From assembly GCA_029260715.1 (NCBI GenBank), contig JAJDCS010000026.1, positions 26,084 through 90,083 of the forward strand: a stretch of DNA of 64,000 nucleotides. The letters are read 5' to 3'. A program made the position numbers and the translations under genes. This document shows positions 9,089 through 17,733 of this stretch, in pieces (within the stretch, counting starts at the first letter, position 1; every line of letters starts with the position of its first letter). The notes under the pieces were generated by a model that was not told the DNA's origin, did no database searches, and saw nothing but the letters and a program-made list of their open reading frames with translations. The stretch is from Phycisphaeraceae bacterium. GTDB taxonomy: Bacteria > Planctomycetota > Phycisphaerae > Phycisphaerales > Phycisphaeraceae.

Positions 9089-9790
9089 ATGGACCATCGT
9101 ATGGATACAAACATAGGCAGTGCGGCTTCAATTATCGGATCACGTGGTCAGACGCAGAAATCAGGCCAAGCGCCTGACTTAAACTCAATCCTACCACTCG
9201 CCATGGCCCAGGCTCCGTATCAGCGGTATCGGGAGATGACCATTGACGAATTGCTGCTCGAGAACAGGGTGATCTTTTTGATTGGCGAGATCCACTCCGC
9301 CTCAGCCACCGGGGTGATCATGCGTTTGCTGCATCTTCAAAACCAAAAGAAAGATGTGGACATCAATCTTTACATTAACTCACCCGGCGGCAGCGTGGAC
9401 GATACGTTGGCCATTTACGACACGATTCAGTATCTAAATTGTGACGTAGCCACGTATTGCATCGGCAAAGCCCAGAGCGGCGGTGCGATCGTTTTAGCCA
9501 GCGGCACCAAAGGGAAGCGGTATATTCTTCCTCATGCAAGGGTTATGATTCACCAGCCTTTCGGCGGTGTGACCGGCCAAACCAGTGATATCCAGATCCA
9601 GGCTGAGGAAATACTCAAAGCGAAGACGGTGCTCAACGAGATTCTTGCCAAGCACACTGGCAAAAGCGTTGATCAAGTGCAGGAAGATTCAGAGCGAGAC
9701 CGCTTTTTTTCCGCTGATGAAGCGAAAGAATATGGCTTGGTGGACGATGTGCTGGGGAAAAAGGAAGAAAACGACCAGAAGAAGAAATAG
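9089..9790 (+). CDS. clpP: ATP-dependent Clp protease proteolytic subunit
   Basis: The barrel-shaped serine peptidase that degrades proteins fed by a Clp ATPase. Catalytic triad: Ser130 (GKAQSGGA), His155 (RVMIHQPFGG) and Asp204 (SERDRFFSA). Other signatures are INSPGGSV and the C-terminal EAKEYGLVDDV. The residue after the Ser is Gly rather than the usual Met. An ATG at 9089 with GAGA 8 bases upstream gives 233 residues, the first ~40 being a longer-than-usual leader (MDHRMDTNIGSAASII) likely removed on maturation. The C-terminus is Lys/Glu-rich. No clpX or trigger factor gene is adjacent, and GC is lower than in neighbouring genes. Confidence 0.92.
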   Translation: MDHRMDTNIGSAASIIGSRGQTQKSGQAPDLNSILPLAMAQAPYQRYREMTIDELLLENRVIFLIGEIHSASATGVIMRLLHLQNQKKDVDINLYINSPGGSVDDTLAIYDTIQYLNCDVATYCIGKAQSGGAIVLASGTKGKRYILPHARVMIHQPFGGVTGQTSDIQIQAEEILKAKTVLNEILAKHTGKSVDQVQEDSERDRFFSADEAKEYGLVDDVLGKKEENDQKKK

Positions 9791-10246
9791 TTCCCCGCGG
9801 CGACTTGACGTAAGTAATTTTTTGGAATGCGTTTAGTTGTTGTTCTGTTGGCGTGTGAAATAGAGAAAAACCACTCGGCTTCATAAGAATATTTAATAAA
9901 TAGTTGGGGATTGACCGTACGAAGGGTCGAATTTTTGAGGGTCAATTGCACTATTTTTCATAAAAACCTGAAAAAGGTCTTTACAGGACAGATTCGTTTC
10001 GGTTATAGTGTCTTTTGTTAGTTTACCATGCCTTGGTAGGTGCTTAATTTTTTGTAATGAGTTCTGGGGGAGGAGGCATGAGATAGAAGACGGCTTCGGC
10101 CGTGGTCTAGAAGTGTGGCTATAACAATAGTGGATCACTAAAAGAATTGATCCAGATAACGATCGTGTGATAATAAACAGAACGAGGCTTGTTAGCCTTT
10201 AAGTTAAACAAAAGAGGCAGACGATACACCTCAAAGGAGTTAATCG
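9791..10246. other. AT-rich region between clpP and a PEP-CTERM gene
   Basis: 456 bp with no gene. It is markedly AT-rich from about 9820 to 10060, and holds a candidate promoter at 9980-10009 and a strong ribosome-binding site (AAAGGAG, 10233-10239) just before the next gene. A small hairpin, ACGGC-TTCG-GCCGT, sits at about 10089-10102. No clear terminator for clpP was seen. Confidence 0.4.
9980..10009 (+). promoter_or_regulatory. Possible promoter of the PEP-CTERM gene at 10247
   Basis: TTTACA (9980-9985) and TATAGT (10004-10009) are separated by 18 bases, close to sigma-70 consensus boxes. The resulting leader would be about 230 bases. It was identified by eye only. Confidence 0.35.
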
Positions 10247-11017
10247 ATGAGCAGGGGAACTACGAGAGTATTTAGGGCTTTGATGATGCTCGGTGCAATG
10301 GCTGGGTTGACCAACGCCGCGCTGGCGGGTGCCAGCTTTAACACGTTTGCGTCATCCACACTGGAGATTATCACGATTGTGGATATCCCAGACGCGGGCG
10401 TTCCTGTGACGCTGGGAACAGTGCCGGCTGATTTAAGCATCTTAGGCGGCGCCGGCTTTACGCCACTCACTTCAACAGTAGGCAACGCGGGAGCCAGCAC
10501 AGGCGGCTCGTCCGCAACCCCATCGGCTGGCACGAGCTTAGATGTCGGCGATAAGGTTCAGCAGGTCGCCAACATCACCGGCTTTGCGATCCAGCCGCCG
10601 GATTCAAGTGCTTCTGCCAGTGTTGACTCACAGGGCATGATTTCATTGAGCAACTCCAGCACAGACCACACCTATGTGGTGGTGTTTAAATTGGCTTACC
10701 AGTACAACGTTAACGCGTCTGGTGACAATGCTTTCAATGACAGCGCCTCTGCGGATGTAAGCATCTCGCTGGATACCACAGATGGCTTGAATTTCAATGT
10801 GTTCGAAGAGATGTTTTCGGAGACGAACGGTGGGGCGTTGTTTGATACCGACAGCTTTATCTTTACGCTAGTTGTCCCGTCGTCCGCTACGGACGAGCTT
10901 ACCGTTGGCGTGAACACGTCAGGCCAAGCCACGTCGCTAGTGCCCGAGCCGGCTGCGGCCATGGTTTGGGGCATGGGCGGATTCATCGGGATGGGCCTGC
11001 TGCGCCGGAAACGCTAG
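10247..11017 (+). CDS. PEP-CTERM exported protein
   Basis: 256 residues. A signal peptide (ALMMLGAMAGLTNAALAGA) is followed by about 200 residues rich in Ser, Thr, Ala, Asp and small beta-strand patterns with no known domain. The end is VPEPAAAMVWGMGGFIGMGLLRRKR-like: a PEP motif, a hydrophobic helix and a basic tail. It therefore should pass through Sec and an exosortase-type sorting step. AAAGGAG lies seven bases before the ATG, and a strong terminator follows at 11047, so it is transcribed alone. It may be a surface or matrix protein. Confidence 0.85.
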   Translation: MSRGTTRVFRALMMLGAMAGLTNAALAGASFNTFASSTLEIITIVDIPDAGVPVTLGTVPADLSILGGAGFTPLTSTVGNAGASTGGSSATPSAGTSLDVGDKVQQVANITGFAIQPPDSSASASVDSQGMISLSNSSTDHTYVVVFKLAYQYNVNASGDNAFNDSASADVSISLDTTDGLNFNVFEEMFSETNGGALFDTDSFIFTLVVPSSATDELTVGVNTSGQATSLVPEPAAAMVWGMGGFIGMGLLRRKR

Positions 11018-11046
11018 AGTTTAACTAAAAACGACACAGTAAATTG

Positions 11047-11078
11047 AACACCCGCCTTTTTGAGGCGGGTGTTTTTTT
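11047..11078 (+). terminator. Rho-independent terminator
   Basis: A perfect ten-base stem (AACACCCGCC paired with GGCGGGTGTT, loop TTTTTGA) runs into a T7 tract. It lies 30 bases after the stop of the PEP-CTERM gene and would end that transcript before the next gene. Confidence 0.93.
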
Positions 11079-11154
11079 ATTTGGGGCGACAGGCTCGTGA
11101 GCGTATTATGATGACGCTGTACTGGGCTGTTTGTTTGATAGAAAGGAAACCGAT

Positions 11155-12327
11155 ATGCAACCAAGATTCATGATGATTCTTTTAGCTGTTGTGGTTGGGG
11201 TATTGCCGTTAGCTGCGATGGAGGCGGTGGCGCTGGATGAGTCGCACTGGCTGGCAGCCGACCGGGCGATTGACCGGGGCATCGCCTACCTGCGGGGCAC
11301 GCAGAACGACGACGGGAGCTGGTCGCCCGAACCGGGGCCTGCGATCACGGCGATGATCGTCTCGGCCATGCTCGATCGGCCTGACATTTCTACCAACGAC
11401 CCGGCTGTGCAGAAGGCTTTGACGTATATCCTCAGCAAGTGCAAGCCGGACGGCGGTGTCCACGACGGCATGCTGGAGAACTACAACACAGCCATCTGTC
11501 TGGGGGCGTTGGCGCGGGTGCATGATCAGCCGGGGGTGGCGGGGGTGATCGTCAAAGCCCAAGACTACCTTCGCGATCTTCAGTGGCACGACCAGACGGA
11601 CGCTTCGGGCAAGGCGGTCGACCTGTCGCATCCGTTTTATGGGGGTGCGGGGTATGGCCACCACGGACGCCCCGACTTATCGAACACGCAAATCATGCTT
11701 GAGGGGCTGCGCCAGTCCGGGCTGGACAGCAACGACCCGGCTTTCCAGCGTGCGTTGGTGTTTATCTTGCGGTGTCAGGGCAGCAACGCCAACACCGACT
11801 TCGGCGACCTGATCGTCCAGGACGGCGGGTTTATTTACGCCACGAGCATTAATAAAGATCTGGTCGGCGTGCCCCAGTCGATGGCGAGCCCTGAGATGAT
11901 CGACGAGGCTAAGGAGGGCAGGCCCGTCAGTGGGCTACGCACGTATGGGTCGATGACTTATGCGGGGTTCAAGAGTTTGATCTACGCGGACCTGGACCGC
12001 GCGGACCAGCGCGTGGCCGATGCGTTCGGCTGGATCAGAAACAACTACACGCTGGACTGGAACCCCGGGTTGCCTGAGCCGCAGAAGATGCAGGGGTATT
12101 ACTACTACCTGGTCACGTTCAGCAGGGCGCTGGACGCGTGGGGGGTGGACCGGGTCAAGACAACTGACGGGGCTGACCGCGACTGGGCGAATGACTTGGT
12201 GGCGAAGGTGACGGCGTTGCAGCGTGCGGACGGGTCGTGGACCAACGAAGCGGATCGGTGGATGGAGAGCGACCCGAATCTGGTGACGGCGTATGCGCTG
12301 ACGGCGCTGCTGGGGGCGATGGATTAG
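11155..12327 (+). CDS. Exported prenyltransferase/squalene-cyclase-like alpha-barrel protein
   Basis: A signal peptide (MMILLAVVVGVLPLAAMEAVA) precedes a ~370-residue alpha/alpha-barrel of the squalene oxidocyclase or prenyltransferase type. Repeats with the QxxDGSW signature are visible: RGTQNDDGSWSPEPGPAITAM near residue 50 and LQRADGSWTNEADRW near the end. The DxDD motif needed for protonation by true squalene-hopene cyclases is not evident, so a non-cyclase binding or lyase-like role is likely. The ATG at 11155 follows AAAGGA by a normal distance; the frame upstream to 11131 is not needed. Such proteins are common in planctomycetes, with unknown function. Confidence 0.75.
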   Translation: MQPRFMMILLAVVVGVLPLAAMEAVALDESHWLAADRAIDRGIAYLRGTQNDDGSWSPEPGPAITAMIVSAMLDRPDISTNDPAVQKALTYILSKCKPDGGVHDGMLENYNTAICLGALARVHDQPGVAGVIVKAQDYLRDLQWHDQTDASGKAVDLSHPFYGGAGYGHHGRPDLSNTQIMLEGLRQSGLDSNDPAFQRALVFILRCQGSNANTDFGDLIVQDGGFIYATSINKDLVGVPQSMASPEMIDEAKEGRPVSGLRTYGSMTYAGFKSLIYADLDRADQRVADAFGWIRNNYTLDWNPGLPEPQKMQGYYYYLVTFSRALDAWGVDRVKTTDGADRDWANDLVAKVTALQRADGSWTNEADRWMESDPNLVTAYALTALLGAMD

Positions 12328-12368
12328 GGGCATTAATATATAACGCATACGGCTTTGAGGTGAACGGA

Positions 12369-13001
12369 ATGGTGATTGACAAAATGGAGCGACTGACGGC
12401 TAATGATCCATATCTCGGCCGTGAGGCCCTTTATGCCTTCGACAACGCGATTATTGCATGCATGGAGGTAAACTCTAGAGTCGCCCCGGCCACTCACAAA
12501 ATAGCGAAGAGTAATCTTCAAACGGCTGCCTGTCAGATCATTCCATCGGGCATTAGCCTTGCCCTATCGGTCCGAGAGCTTGTTCGCGAGGCATATTTAT
12601 ACGGCGCACTTGTCCTTGAACGCCCATTAGCCGAGCGTGCGATCACCATCCTATACCTTCACAAGTTCCCAGAGAAGGTTGATATCTGGAATCGCGGCTG
12701 GAGCTACCGCGAACGGCCATCGCTCGCACAAATGTTCGATGAGATCGGCGGTGACCAGTTTCCGGGGTGTGGTCCGGAACTGACCCGTTCCATGAACAGT
12801 CTTACTCACGGCGATCCGGCGAGTACATTGTGGAATCTTGTAACAACCGAACAAGGTGCGATGGGCCATGCTGTGGCTCGGATCATGGATAAACCGGACC
12901 TTTGCGACAAAGTATGTCTCGGTGCTGCGGCTTGGGTATGCGTACTCATGAGTATGGCTACTACAATATTCCCTGACGCTGCCACTAAACCAGCCAGGTA
13001 G
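12369..13001 (+). CDS. DUF5677-like protein of unknown function
   Basis: About 210 residues, mostly helical. The segment SVRELVREAYLYGALVLERP and the following AERAITILYLHKFPEKVDIW resemble DUF5677 proteins, many of which sit in defence or mobile contexts; this is a tentative resemblance from memory. Base composition is visibly lower in GC and codon choice more mixed than in the flanking genes, hinting at recent acquisition. The ATG at 12369 follows GAGGTG; the open frame reaches back into the previous gene, but those codons give an implausible Gly/Asp-rich peptide. No catalytic motif or signal peptide is seen. Confidence 0.6.
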   Translation: MVIDKMERLTANDPYLGREALYAFDNAIIACMEVNSRVAPATHKIAKSNLQTAACQIIPSGISLALSVRELVREAYLYGALVLERPLAERAITILYLHKFPEKVDIWNRGWSYRERPSLAQMFDEIGGDQFPGCGPELTRSMNSLTHGDPASTLWNLVTTEQGAMGHAVARIMDKPDLCDKVCLGAAAWVCVLMSMATTIFPDAATKPAR

Positions 13002-13143
13002 GGTCCGCAATCTGCGGGCCATGAATCATCGCATCAATGGTCTTAACGTAGGAACGGTTCGCCGATGGCGGACGCTACGTGTTGGGCCTACCGTTCTGGG
13101 GCGCACTACGCGACCTTCGGCCGGGTAGTGGCGCCCGCGCCAC
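13002..13143. repeat. Cluster of inverted repeats between two convergent genes
   Basis: The stops of the DUF5677-like gene and of nuoC face each other across 142 bp that contain three hairpins: GGTCCGCA-ATC-TGCGGGCC at about 13003-13021; an arm pair CGTAG/CTACG around 13048-13078; and GGGCGCACTAC paired with GTAGTGGCGCCC around 13098-13136. They may act as bidirectional terminators or be remnants of REP-like elements. Confidence 0.5.
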
Positions 13144-13659
13144 TTATATCGGGTAGTCCGGCTTCTGCTGCCAGTCGAGTTCGGTGGTGCCGGGGATGCC
13201 GTGGTATTGGCGGGGGAACTTGTAGTCTTTGCGTAGGGGGTAGCCCTCCCAGTCTTCGGGTAGGAGGATGCGGCGCAGGTCGGCGTGGCCTTCGAACTTG
13301 ATGCCCATCATGTCGTAGGCTTCGCGCTCGTGCCAGTCGGCGGCGGACCAGAGGTCCATGACCGACGGGATCGCGGGGTTGTCGCGGTCGGTGTAGACCT
13401 TGACGGCGAACCAGTGGCCGTGCTTCATGGCGTATAGCTCGTAGACGGCGCAGAGCTTGTTGTCGGCGACGTAGTCGACGGCGGAGATGCAGCTAAGCCA
13501 GTCGAAGGCCAGGTCCGCGTCGTCGCGCATGAATTGGGCGAGGTCTCGCCAGTGCTGGGCGGTGGTGTGGATGCGGGGGTGCTTGTCTTCGGGGAGGGAC
13601 TCGGTGACGGCATTGGGGTATTGATCGCTGATACGCTTGGCGATGTCGGTGGGTTTCAT
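13144..13659 (-). CDS. nuoC: NADH-quinone oxidoreductase subunit C
   Basis: The peripheral-arm subunit of respiratory complex I. The family signature is intact (HEREAYDMMGIKFEGHADLRRILLPEDWEG..PLRKDY, residues ~113-146), and 171 residues is a normal length for an unfused NuoC. Unusually, no other nuo gene accompanies it: the genes on both sides are unrelated and transcribed in other directions. The remaining subunits must be encoded elsewhere, so this gene has been moved out of the usual nuoABCD order or is a second copy. Confidence 0.92.
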   Translation of the reverse strand: MKPTDIAKRISDQYPNAVTESLPEDKHPRIHTTAQHWRDLAQFMRDDADLAFDWLSCISAVDYVADNKLCAVYELYAMKHGHWFAVKVYTDRDNPAIPSVMDLWSAADWHEREAYDMMGIKFEGHADLRRILLPEDWEGYPLRKDYKFPRQYHGIPGTTELDWQQKPDYPI

Positions 13660-13806
13660 AATGGGCGTGCCTCGGGTTGAACGAGCGTAAGTGACGCGAT
13701 GGTCATGATAACCGTTTGGCTTGGGTGGACAAGTGATGTGGCGGGGCGGGGTTGGGGGCGGGGCGGTCTGGGCTTACAATGACGGGCTTATCTAGGAGCT
13801 TAACGC

Positions 13807-14556
13807 ATGGCTGGGCATAGCAAGTGGGCGAATATCAAGCACAAGAAGGCTCGCAACGACGCGAAGCGGGGTAAGACGTGGAGCAAGTGTGCCCGGGCGA
13901 TCATTGTGGCGGCGAAGAACGGGGGGGGCGACCCGGCGGCGAACCTGACGCTGCGGTACGCGGTCGACGAAGCCAAGGCTGCGAACATGCCCAAGGACAC
14001 GATCGCTAACGCGATCAAGAAGGGCACGGGCGACCTGGGTGGTGAGAACTATGAGAGTCTGATCTATGAGGGTTACGGGCCGAACGGCGTGGCGATTATG
14101 CTCGAGATCCTGACGGACAACCGGAACCGTACGGCGCCGGAGGTGAAGAAGATTTTTGAAAAGGGGGGTGGCAACCTGGGCACAACCGGGTGTGTGTCTT
14201 ACATCTTTCAGGCACGTGGGCAGTTGTTTGTGCCTAAGGCGGGGTGCGACGAGGAGCGGGTGATGGAGGTGGCGGTGGAGGCGGGAGCGGAGGATGTGGC
14301 GGACTGCGGTGAGTCGTGGCAGGTGTTGTGCGAGCCGGGGGCGTTTGTCGCGGTGCGCGACGCGATTGAGGCGGCGTCGATCGCGGTCGATTCGGCTGAG
14401 ATGACGATGATCCCCAGCACGACCGTGCAGTGCACGGGCAACGACGCGCGCAAGGTGATTAACCTGGTCGAGGCGCTGGAAGACCACGACGACGTGCAGA
14501 AGGTGCACGCGAATTTTGAGATCCCCGATGAGGAGATGGCGGCGCTGGAGGGTTGA
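13807..14556 (+). CDS. yebC: YebC/PmpR-family translation or transcription regulator
   Basis: 249 residues starting MAGHSKWANIKHKKARNDAK, the near-invariant beginning of the YebC/TACO1 family, with the typical GGDPAANLTLRYAVDEAKAAN and YEGYGPNGVAI motifs. Family members were described as DNA-binding regulators and more recently as factors that help ribosomes through difficult motifs. AGGAG lies eight bases before the ATG. The gene is followed by acylphosphatase after 30 bases, so the two are probably co-transcribed. In many bacteria yebC sits next to ruvC; it does not here. Confidence 0.93.
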   Translation: MAGHSKWANIKHKKARNDAKRGKTWSKCARAIIVAAKNGGGDPAANLTLRYAVDEAKAANMPKDTIANAIKKGTGDLGGENYESLIYEGYGPNGVAIMLEILTDNRNRTAPEVKKIFEKGGGNLGTTGCVSYIFQARGQLFVPKAGCDEERVMEVAVEAGAEDVADCGESWQVLCEPGAFVAVRDAIEAASIAVDSAEMTMIPSTTVQCTGNDARKVINLVEALEDHDDVQKVHANFEIPDEEMAALEG

Positions 14557-14586
14557 GCGAGGTGAGGTGGCCGTTAGGGGTATGCG

Positions 14587-14871
14587 ATGGTTCGGCTGAC
14601 CGTTCACTTTTCGGGCAGAGTTCAGGGGGTGGGGTTCCGCTACACGACGGTGAATATCGCTAAGCGGTTCGCGGTGTGTGGGTATGTGCAGAACCTGCAC
14701 GACGGGCGTGTGCGGTTGGTGGCTGAGGGGGCGGCTGGTGACGTGAAGGGGCTGGTGGGGACGGTGCTAAGCGAGATGGGGCGGTACGTGGATAGCCACA
14801 CGGTGGATGAGGGCGCGGCGACGGGGGAGTTCGGCGAGCCTGGGCGTGAGGGATTGGAGGTTCGGTATTAG
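14587..14871 (+). CDS. acyP: Acylphosphatase
   Basis: A small (94-residue) enzyme that hydrolyses carboxyl-phosphate bonds. The signature FSGRVQGVGFRYT (residues ~8-20) contains the phosphate-binding loop and catalytic Arg, and GYVQNLHDGRV carries the catalytic Asn. The length is normal. The gene directly follows yebC in the same orientation. Base composition is very G-rich in the second half. Confidence 0.92.
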   Translation: MVRLTVHFSGRVQGVGFRYTTVNIAKRFAVCGYVQNLHDGRVRLVAEGAAGDVKGLVGTVLSEMGRYVDSHTVDEGAATGEFGEPGREGLEVRY

Positions 14872-14888
14872 CGACAATGCCGCATACG

Positions 14889-14917
14889 TGACCGCTCCCT
14901 CACGGTCGCGGCTCGTT
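14889..14917. repeat. Dispersed repeat, family 3, copy 1
   Basis: The block GACCGCTCCCTCACGGTCGC followed by GGCTCGT can fold as ACCG...CGGT. It recurs at 31139-31170 and, in part, at 32312-32328. It lies in the space between two convergent genes, where REP-like elements are common. Confidence 0.6.
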
Positions 14918-14973
14918 GCGGGCGGTTGTTGTCATCAACACAAAATCACTCTAACGGTCCCTAACCCTCTCGC

Positions 14974-17733
14974 TCACAGCGCCGCCTGCGCCGCGGCCAG
15001 CCGGGCGATGGGCACGCGGAAGGGTGAGCAGCTTACATAGTCCAGTCCGACCTGGTGGCAGAATCGGATCGAGGCGGGGTCTCCGCCGTGCTCGCCGCAG
15101 ATGCCGCGCTTGAGCTTCTTGTTGACCTTCAGGCCCTTGGTGACTGCCATGCTCACGAGCTGGCCCACGCCCGATACGTCGAGCGATTGGAAGGGGTCGC
15201 GGGTGAGGATTTCCTTGGCTAGGTAGTCGGGCAGGAAGTTGTTGATGTCGTCGCGGCTAAAGCCGAAAGTCATCTGTGTCAGGTCGTTGGTGCCGAAGCT
15301 GAAGAAGTCTGCTTCTTGGGCGATCTCGTCGGCGGTGAGCGCGGCGCGGGGGACTTCGATCATCGTGCCGATGAGGATGTGGAGTTTGGCTTTGAAGCCG
15401 TGCTCCTTTTTGACTTTGTCGATGGTCTCTTGGGTGAGCTTGCGTAGGGTGGCGAGCTCGGTGGCTGAGCCGACGAGGGGGATCATGATCTCGGGCTGTG
15501 CGTCGACGCGGTTCTTCTTGCACGCGATGGCGGCCTCGACGATCGCGGTGACCTGCATCACCAGGATTTCGGGGTAGGTGATCGACAGGCGACAGCCGCG
15601 GTGGCCGAGCATGGGGTTGGACTCGTGCAGTTGGGTGACGCGGGTGTGGACCGTTTCAACGTCGACACCGATTTGATCGGCGACTTCCTGCTGGCTGTCG
15701 TGGTCGTGGGGCAGGAATTCGTGCAGCGGCGGGTCGAGCAGGCGCACGGTCACGGGCAGGCCCTTCATGGCGGTGAAGATGCCGATGAAGTCGTCGCGTT
15801 GGTAGGGCAGGAGCTTGGCCAGCGCGGCTTTGCGCTCTTCGAGTGTTTCGGCGAGGATCATCTGTCGCACGGCGATGATGCGGTCGCCCTCGAAGAACAT
15901 GTGTTCTGTGCGGCACAGCCCGATGCCCTGGGCGCCGAAGTCACGGGCGCGTTGGGCGTCTGCTGGGGTATCGGCGTTGGTGCGGATCTTGAGCTTGCGG
16001 TACTTGTCGGCCCACTTCATGACGGTGGCGAAGCTGCCCGAGAGGGTGGGCGTCTGCGTGTCGACTTGGCCTACCATGACCTCGCCGGTGGAGCCGTCGA
16101 TGGATAGCGTGTCTTCGTGTGTGAAGGTTCGGCCGTCGACGGTGATGGTGCGGGCGTGTTCGTTGATGTGGATCTGCCCGGCGCCCGCGACGCAGCAGCG
16201 TCCCCACCCGCGTGCGACGACGGCGGCGTGGCTTGTCATGCCGCCAGTGCTGGTGAGGATGCCCGCGGCGGAGTGCATGCCGTCGATGTCTTCGGGGTTG
16301 GTCTCTTTACGGACCAGCAGAACGTGTTCGCCTGCTTGGGTGCGCATGACGGTTTCTTCAGCGGTGAATGCGAGCTTGCCGACGGCGGCGCCGGGCGAAG
16401 CGGGCAGGCCGATGGTGAGCACGTCCGCGTCTTTCTTGGTTGCGGGGTTGAAGCTGGGTAGCAATAGCTGGATGAGGTCGCCGGCGGGGATGCGGCCTAC
16501 GGCGGTCTTTTCCGTGATCAGTTTCTCTTTGACCATGTCGCAGGCGATCTTCACGGCTGCGGCGCCGGTGCGCTTGCCCGTGCGGGTCTGGAGCATGAAC
16601 AGCTTGCCGCGTTCGATGGTGAACTCGATGTCCTGCATCTCGCGGTAGTGCTTCTCAAGCTTTTTCTTGATCTCGATCAGTTGTTTGTAGACCTTGGCGT
16701 TCCACTTGGTCATCTCGATGACGGGGCTTGGCGTGCGGATGCCGGCGACGACATCTTCGCCCTGGGCGTTGATGAGGAACTCGCCGTAGAACTTGTTTTC
16801 GCCGGTGGAGGGGTTGCGTGTGAAGGCCACGCCGGTGCCCGAGTCGTCGCCCATGTTGCCGTAGACCATGGACTGTACGTTTATAGCAGTGCCTAGGAGG
16901 CCGGTGATGTTCTCCACCTGACGGTAGCGGACGGCTCGCGGCTGCATCCAACTGTTAAAGACCGCTTCAATCGCTAGCTCAAGCTGACGGAGCGGGTTTT
17001 GAGGGAATTCCTCGCCGTGGTGGTGGCGGTAGACTTCTTTATAGGCTTCGCACAGCTCGATCATGCCTTCGGTGGGCACGTCGGTGTCGAGGGTGGCGTT
17101 GTACTTGAGCTTGATATCGCTGAAGGCTTTCTCGAAGTGTTCGTGGTCCACGCCGACGACCACGTCGCCGAACATGTTGATCAGCCGGCGGTAGGAGTCG
17201 TAGGCGAAGCGCTCGTTGCCGGTGGCGTTGGCGATGCCGGTGACGGAGGCGTCGTTGAGCCCGAGGTTGAGGATGGTGTTCATCATGCCGGGCATGGACA
17301 CAGCCGCGCCCGACCGCACTGACACGAGCAGCGGGTTCTCCTTGTCGCCGAACTTCTTGCCCAGCTCTTTTTCGAGCACAGCCACGGTCTTTTTAATCTC
17401 ACCCATGAGCCCCTTGGGCAGCTTGCGGCCGCTCTTGTAATACAGGCCGCAGACCTCGGTGGTGATGGTGAACCCAGGCGGCACGGGCAGGCCGATGCCG
17501 GTCATCTCCGCCAGGTTGGCGCCTTTGCCGCCTAGCAGTTGCTTCTGGCTGGCTTTGCCCTGGGTGCGGGTCTTGCCGAAGTAGTAGATCAGCTTGCCGC
17601 CCTTGGAGGCGCCACGAGCTGTTTTGGTTTTCGATTTTTTAGCGCCGGCTTTGGAGCGTGGGCTTGATTTACGGCTTGAGCCGGCTTTTGATTTAGCCGA
17701 ACGCTTCGTGGTCTTCCTCTTGGTCTTAGCCAT
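14974..17733 (-). CDS. ppdK: Pyruvate, phosphate dikinase with basic N-terminal tail
   Basis: It interconverts pyruvate + ATP + phosphate and PEP + AMP + PPi, linking glycolysis and gluconeogenesis. Domains in order: nucleotide-binding domain (LLGGKGANLAEMTGIGLPVPPGFTI from ~residue 67), the swivelling phosphohistidine domain with His502 in GGMTSHAAVVARG, and the PEP/pyruvate TIM barrel with the catalytic Cys879 in ICGEHGGDPASI. From residue ~55 on, the length is standard. Ahead of it is a ~45-residue tail of Lys, Ser, Arg and Ala (KTKRKTTKRSAKSKAG...), like histone H1 or AlgP tails, which is not part of the family. The ATG has AGGA nine bases upstream. Confidence 0.95.
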   Translation of the reverse strand: MAKTKRKTTKRSAKSKAGSSRKSSPRSKAGAKKSKTKTARGASKGGKLIYYFGKTRTQGKASQKQLLGGKGANLAEMTGIGLPVPPGFTITTEVCGLYYKSGRKLPKGLMGEIKKTVAVLEKELGKKFGDKENPLLVSVRSGAAVSMPGMMNTILNLGLNDASVTGIANATGNERFAYDSYRRLINMFGDVVVGVDHEHFEKAFSDIKLKYNATLDTDVPTEGMIELCEAYKEVYRHHHGEEFPQNPLRQLELAIEAVFNSWMQPRAVRYRQVENITGLLGTAINVQSMVYGNMGDDSGTGVAFTRNPSTGENKFYGEFLINAQGEDVVAGIRTPSPVIEMTKWNAKVYKQLIEIKKKLEKHYREMQDIEFTIERGKLFMLQTRTGKRTGAAAVKIACDMVKEKLITEKTAVGRIPAGDLIQLLLPSFNPATKKDADVLTIGLPASPGAAVGKLAFTAEETVMRTQAGEHVLLVRKETNPEDIDGMHSAAGILTSTGGMTSHAAVVARGWGRCCVAGAGQIHINEHARTITVDGRTFTHEDTLSIDGSTGEVMVGQVDTQTPTLSGSFATVMKWADKYRKLKIRTNADTPADAQRARDFGAQGIGLCRTEHMFFEGDRIIAVRQMILAETLEERKAALAKLLPYQRDDFIGIFTAMKGLPVTVRLLDPPLHEFLPHDHDSQQEVADQIGVDVETVHTRVTQLHESNPMLGHRGCRLSITYPEILVMQVTAIVEAAIACKKNRVDAQPEIMIPLVGSATELATLRKLTQETIDKVKKEHGFKAKLHILIGTMIEVPRAALTADEIAQEADFFSFGTNDLTQMTFGFSRDDINNFLPDYLAKEILTRDPFQSLDVSGVGQLVSMAVTKGLKVNKKLKRGICGEHGGDPASIRFCHQVGLDYVSCSPFRVPIARLAAAQAAL

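Noticed and set aside
13792..14700. 302-codon minus-strand frame across yebC
   Set aside because: The His/Arg-rich translation is a shadow; the plus strand encodes the unmistakable YebC start and acylphosphatase motif.
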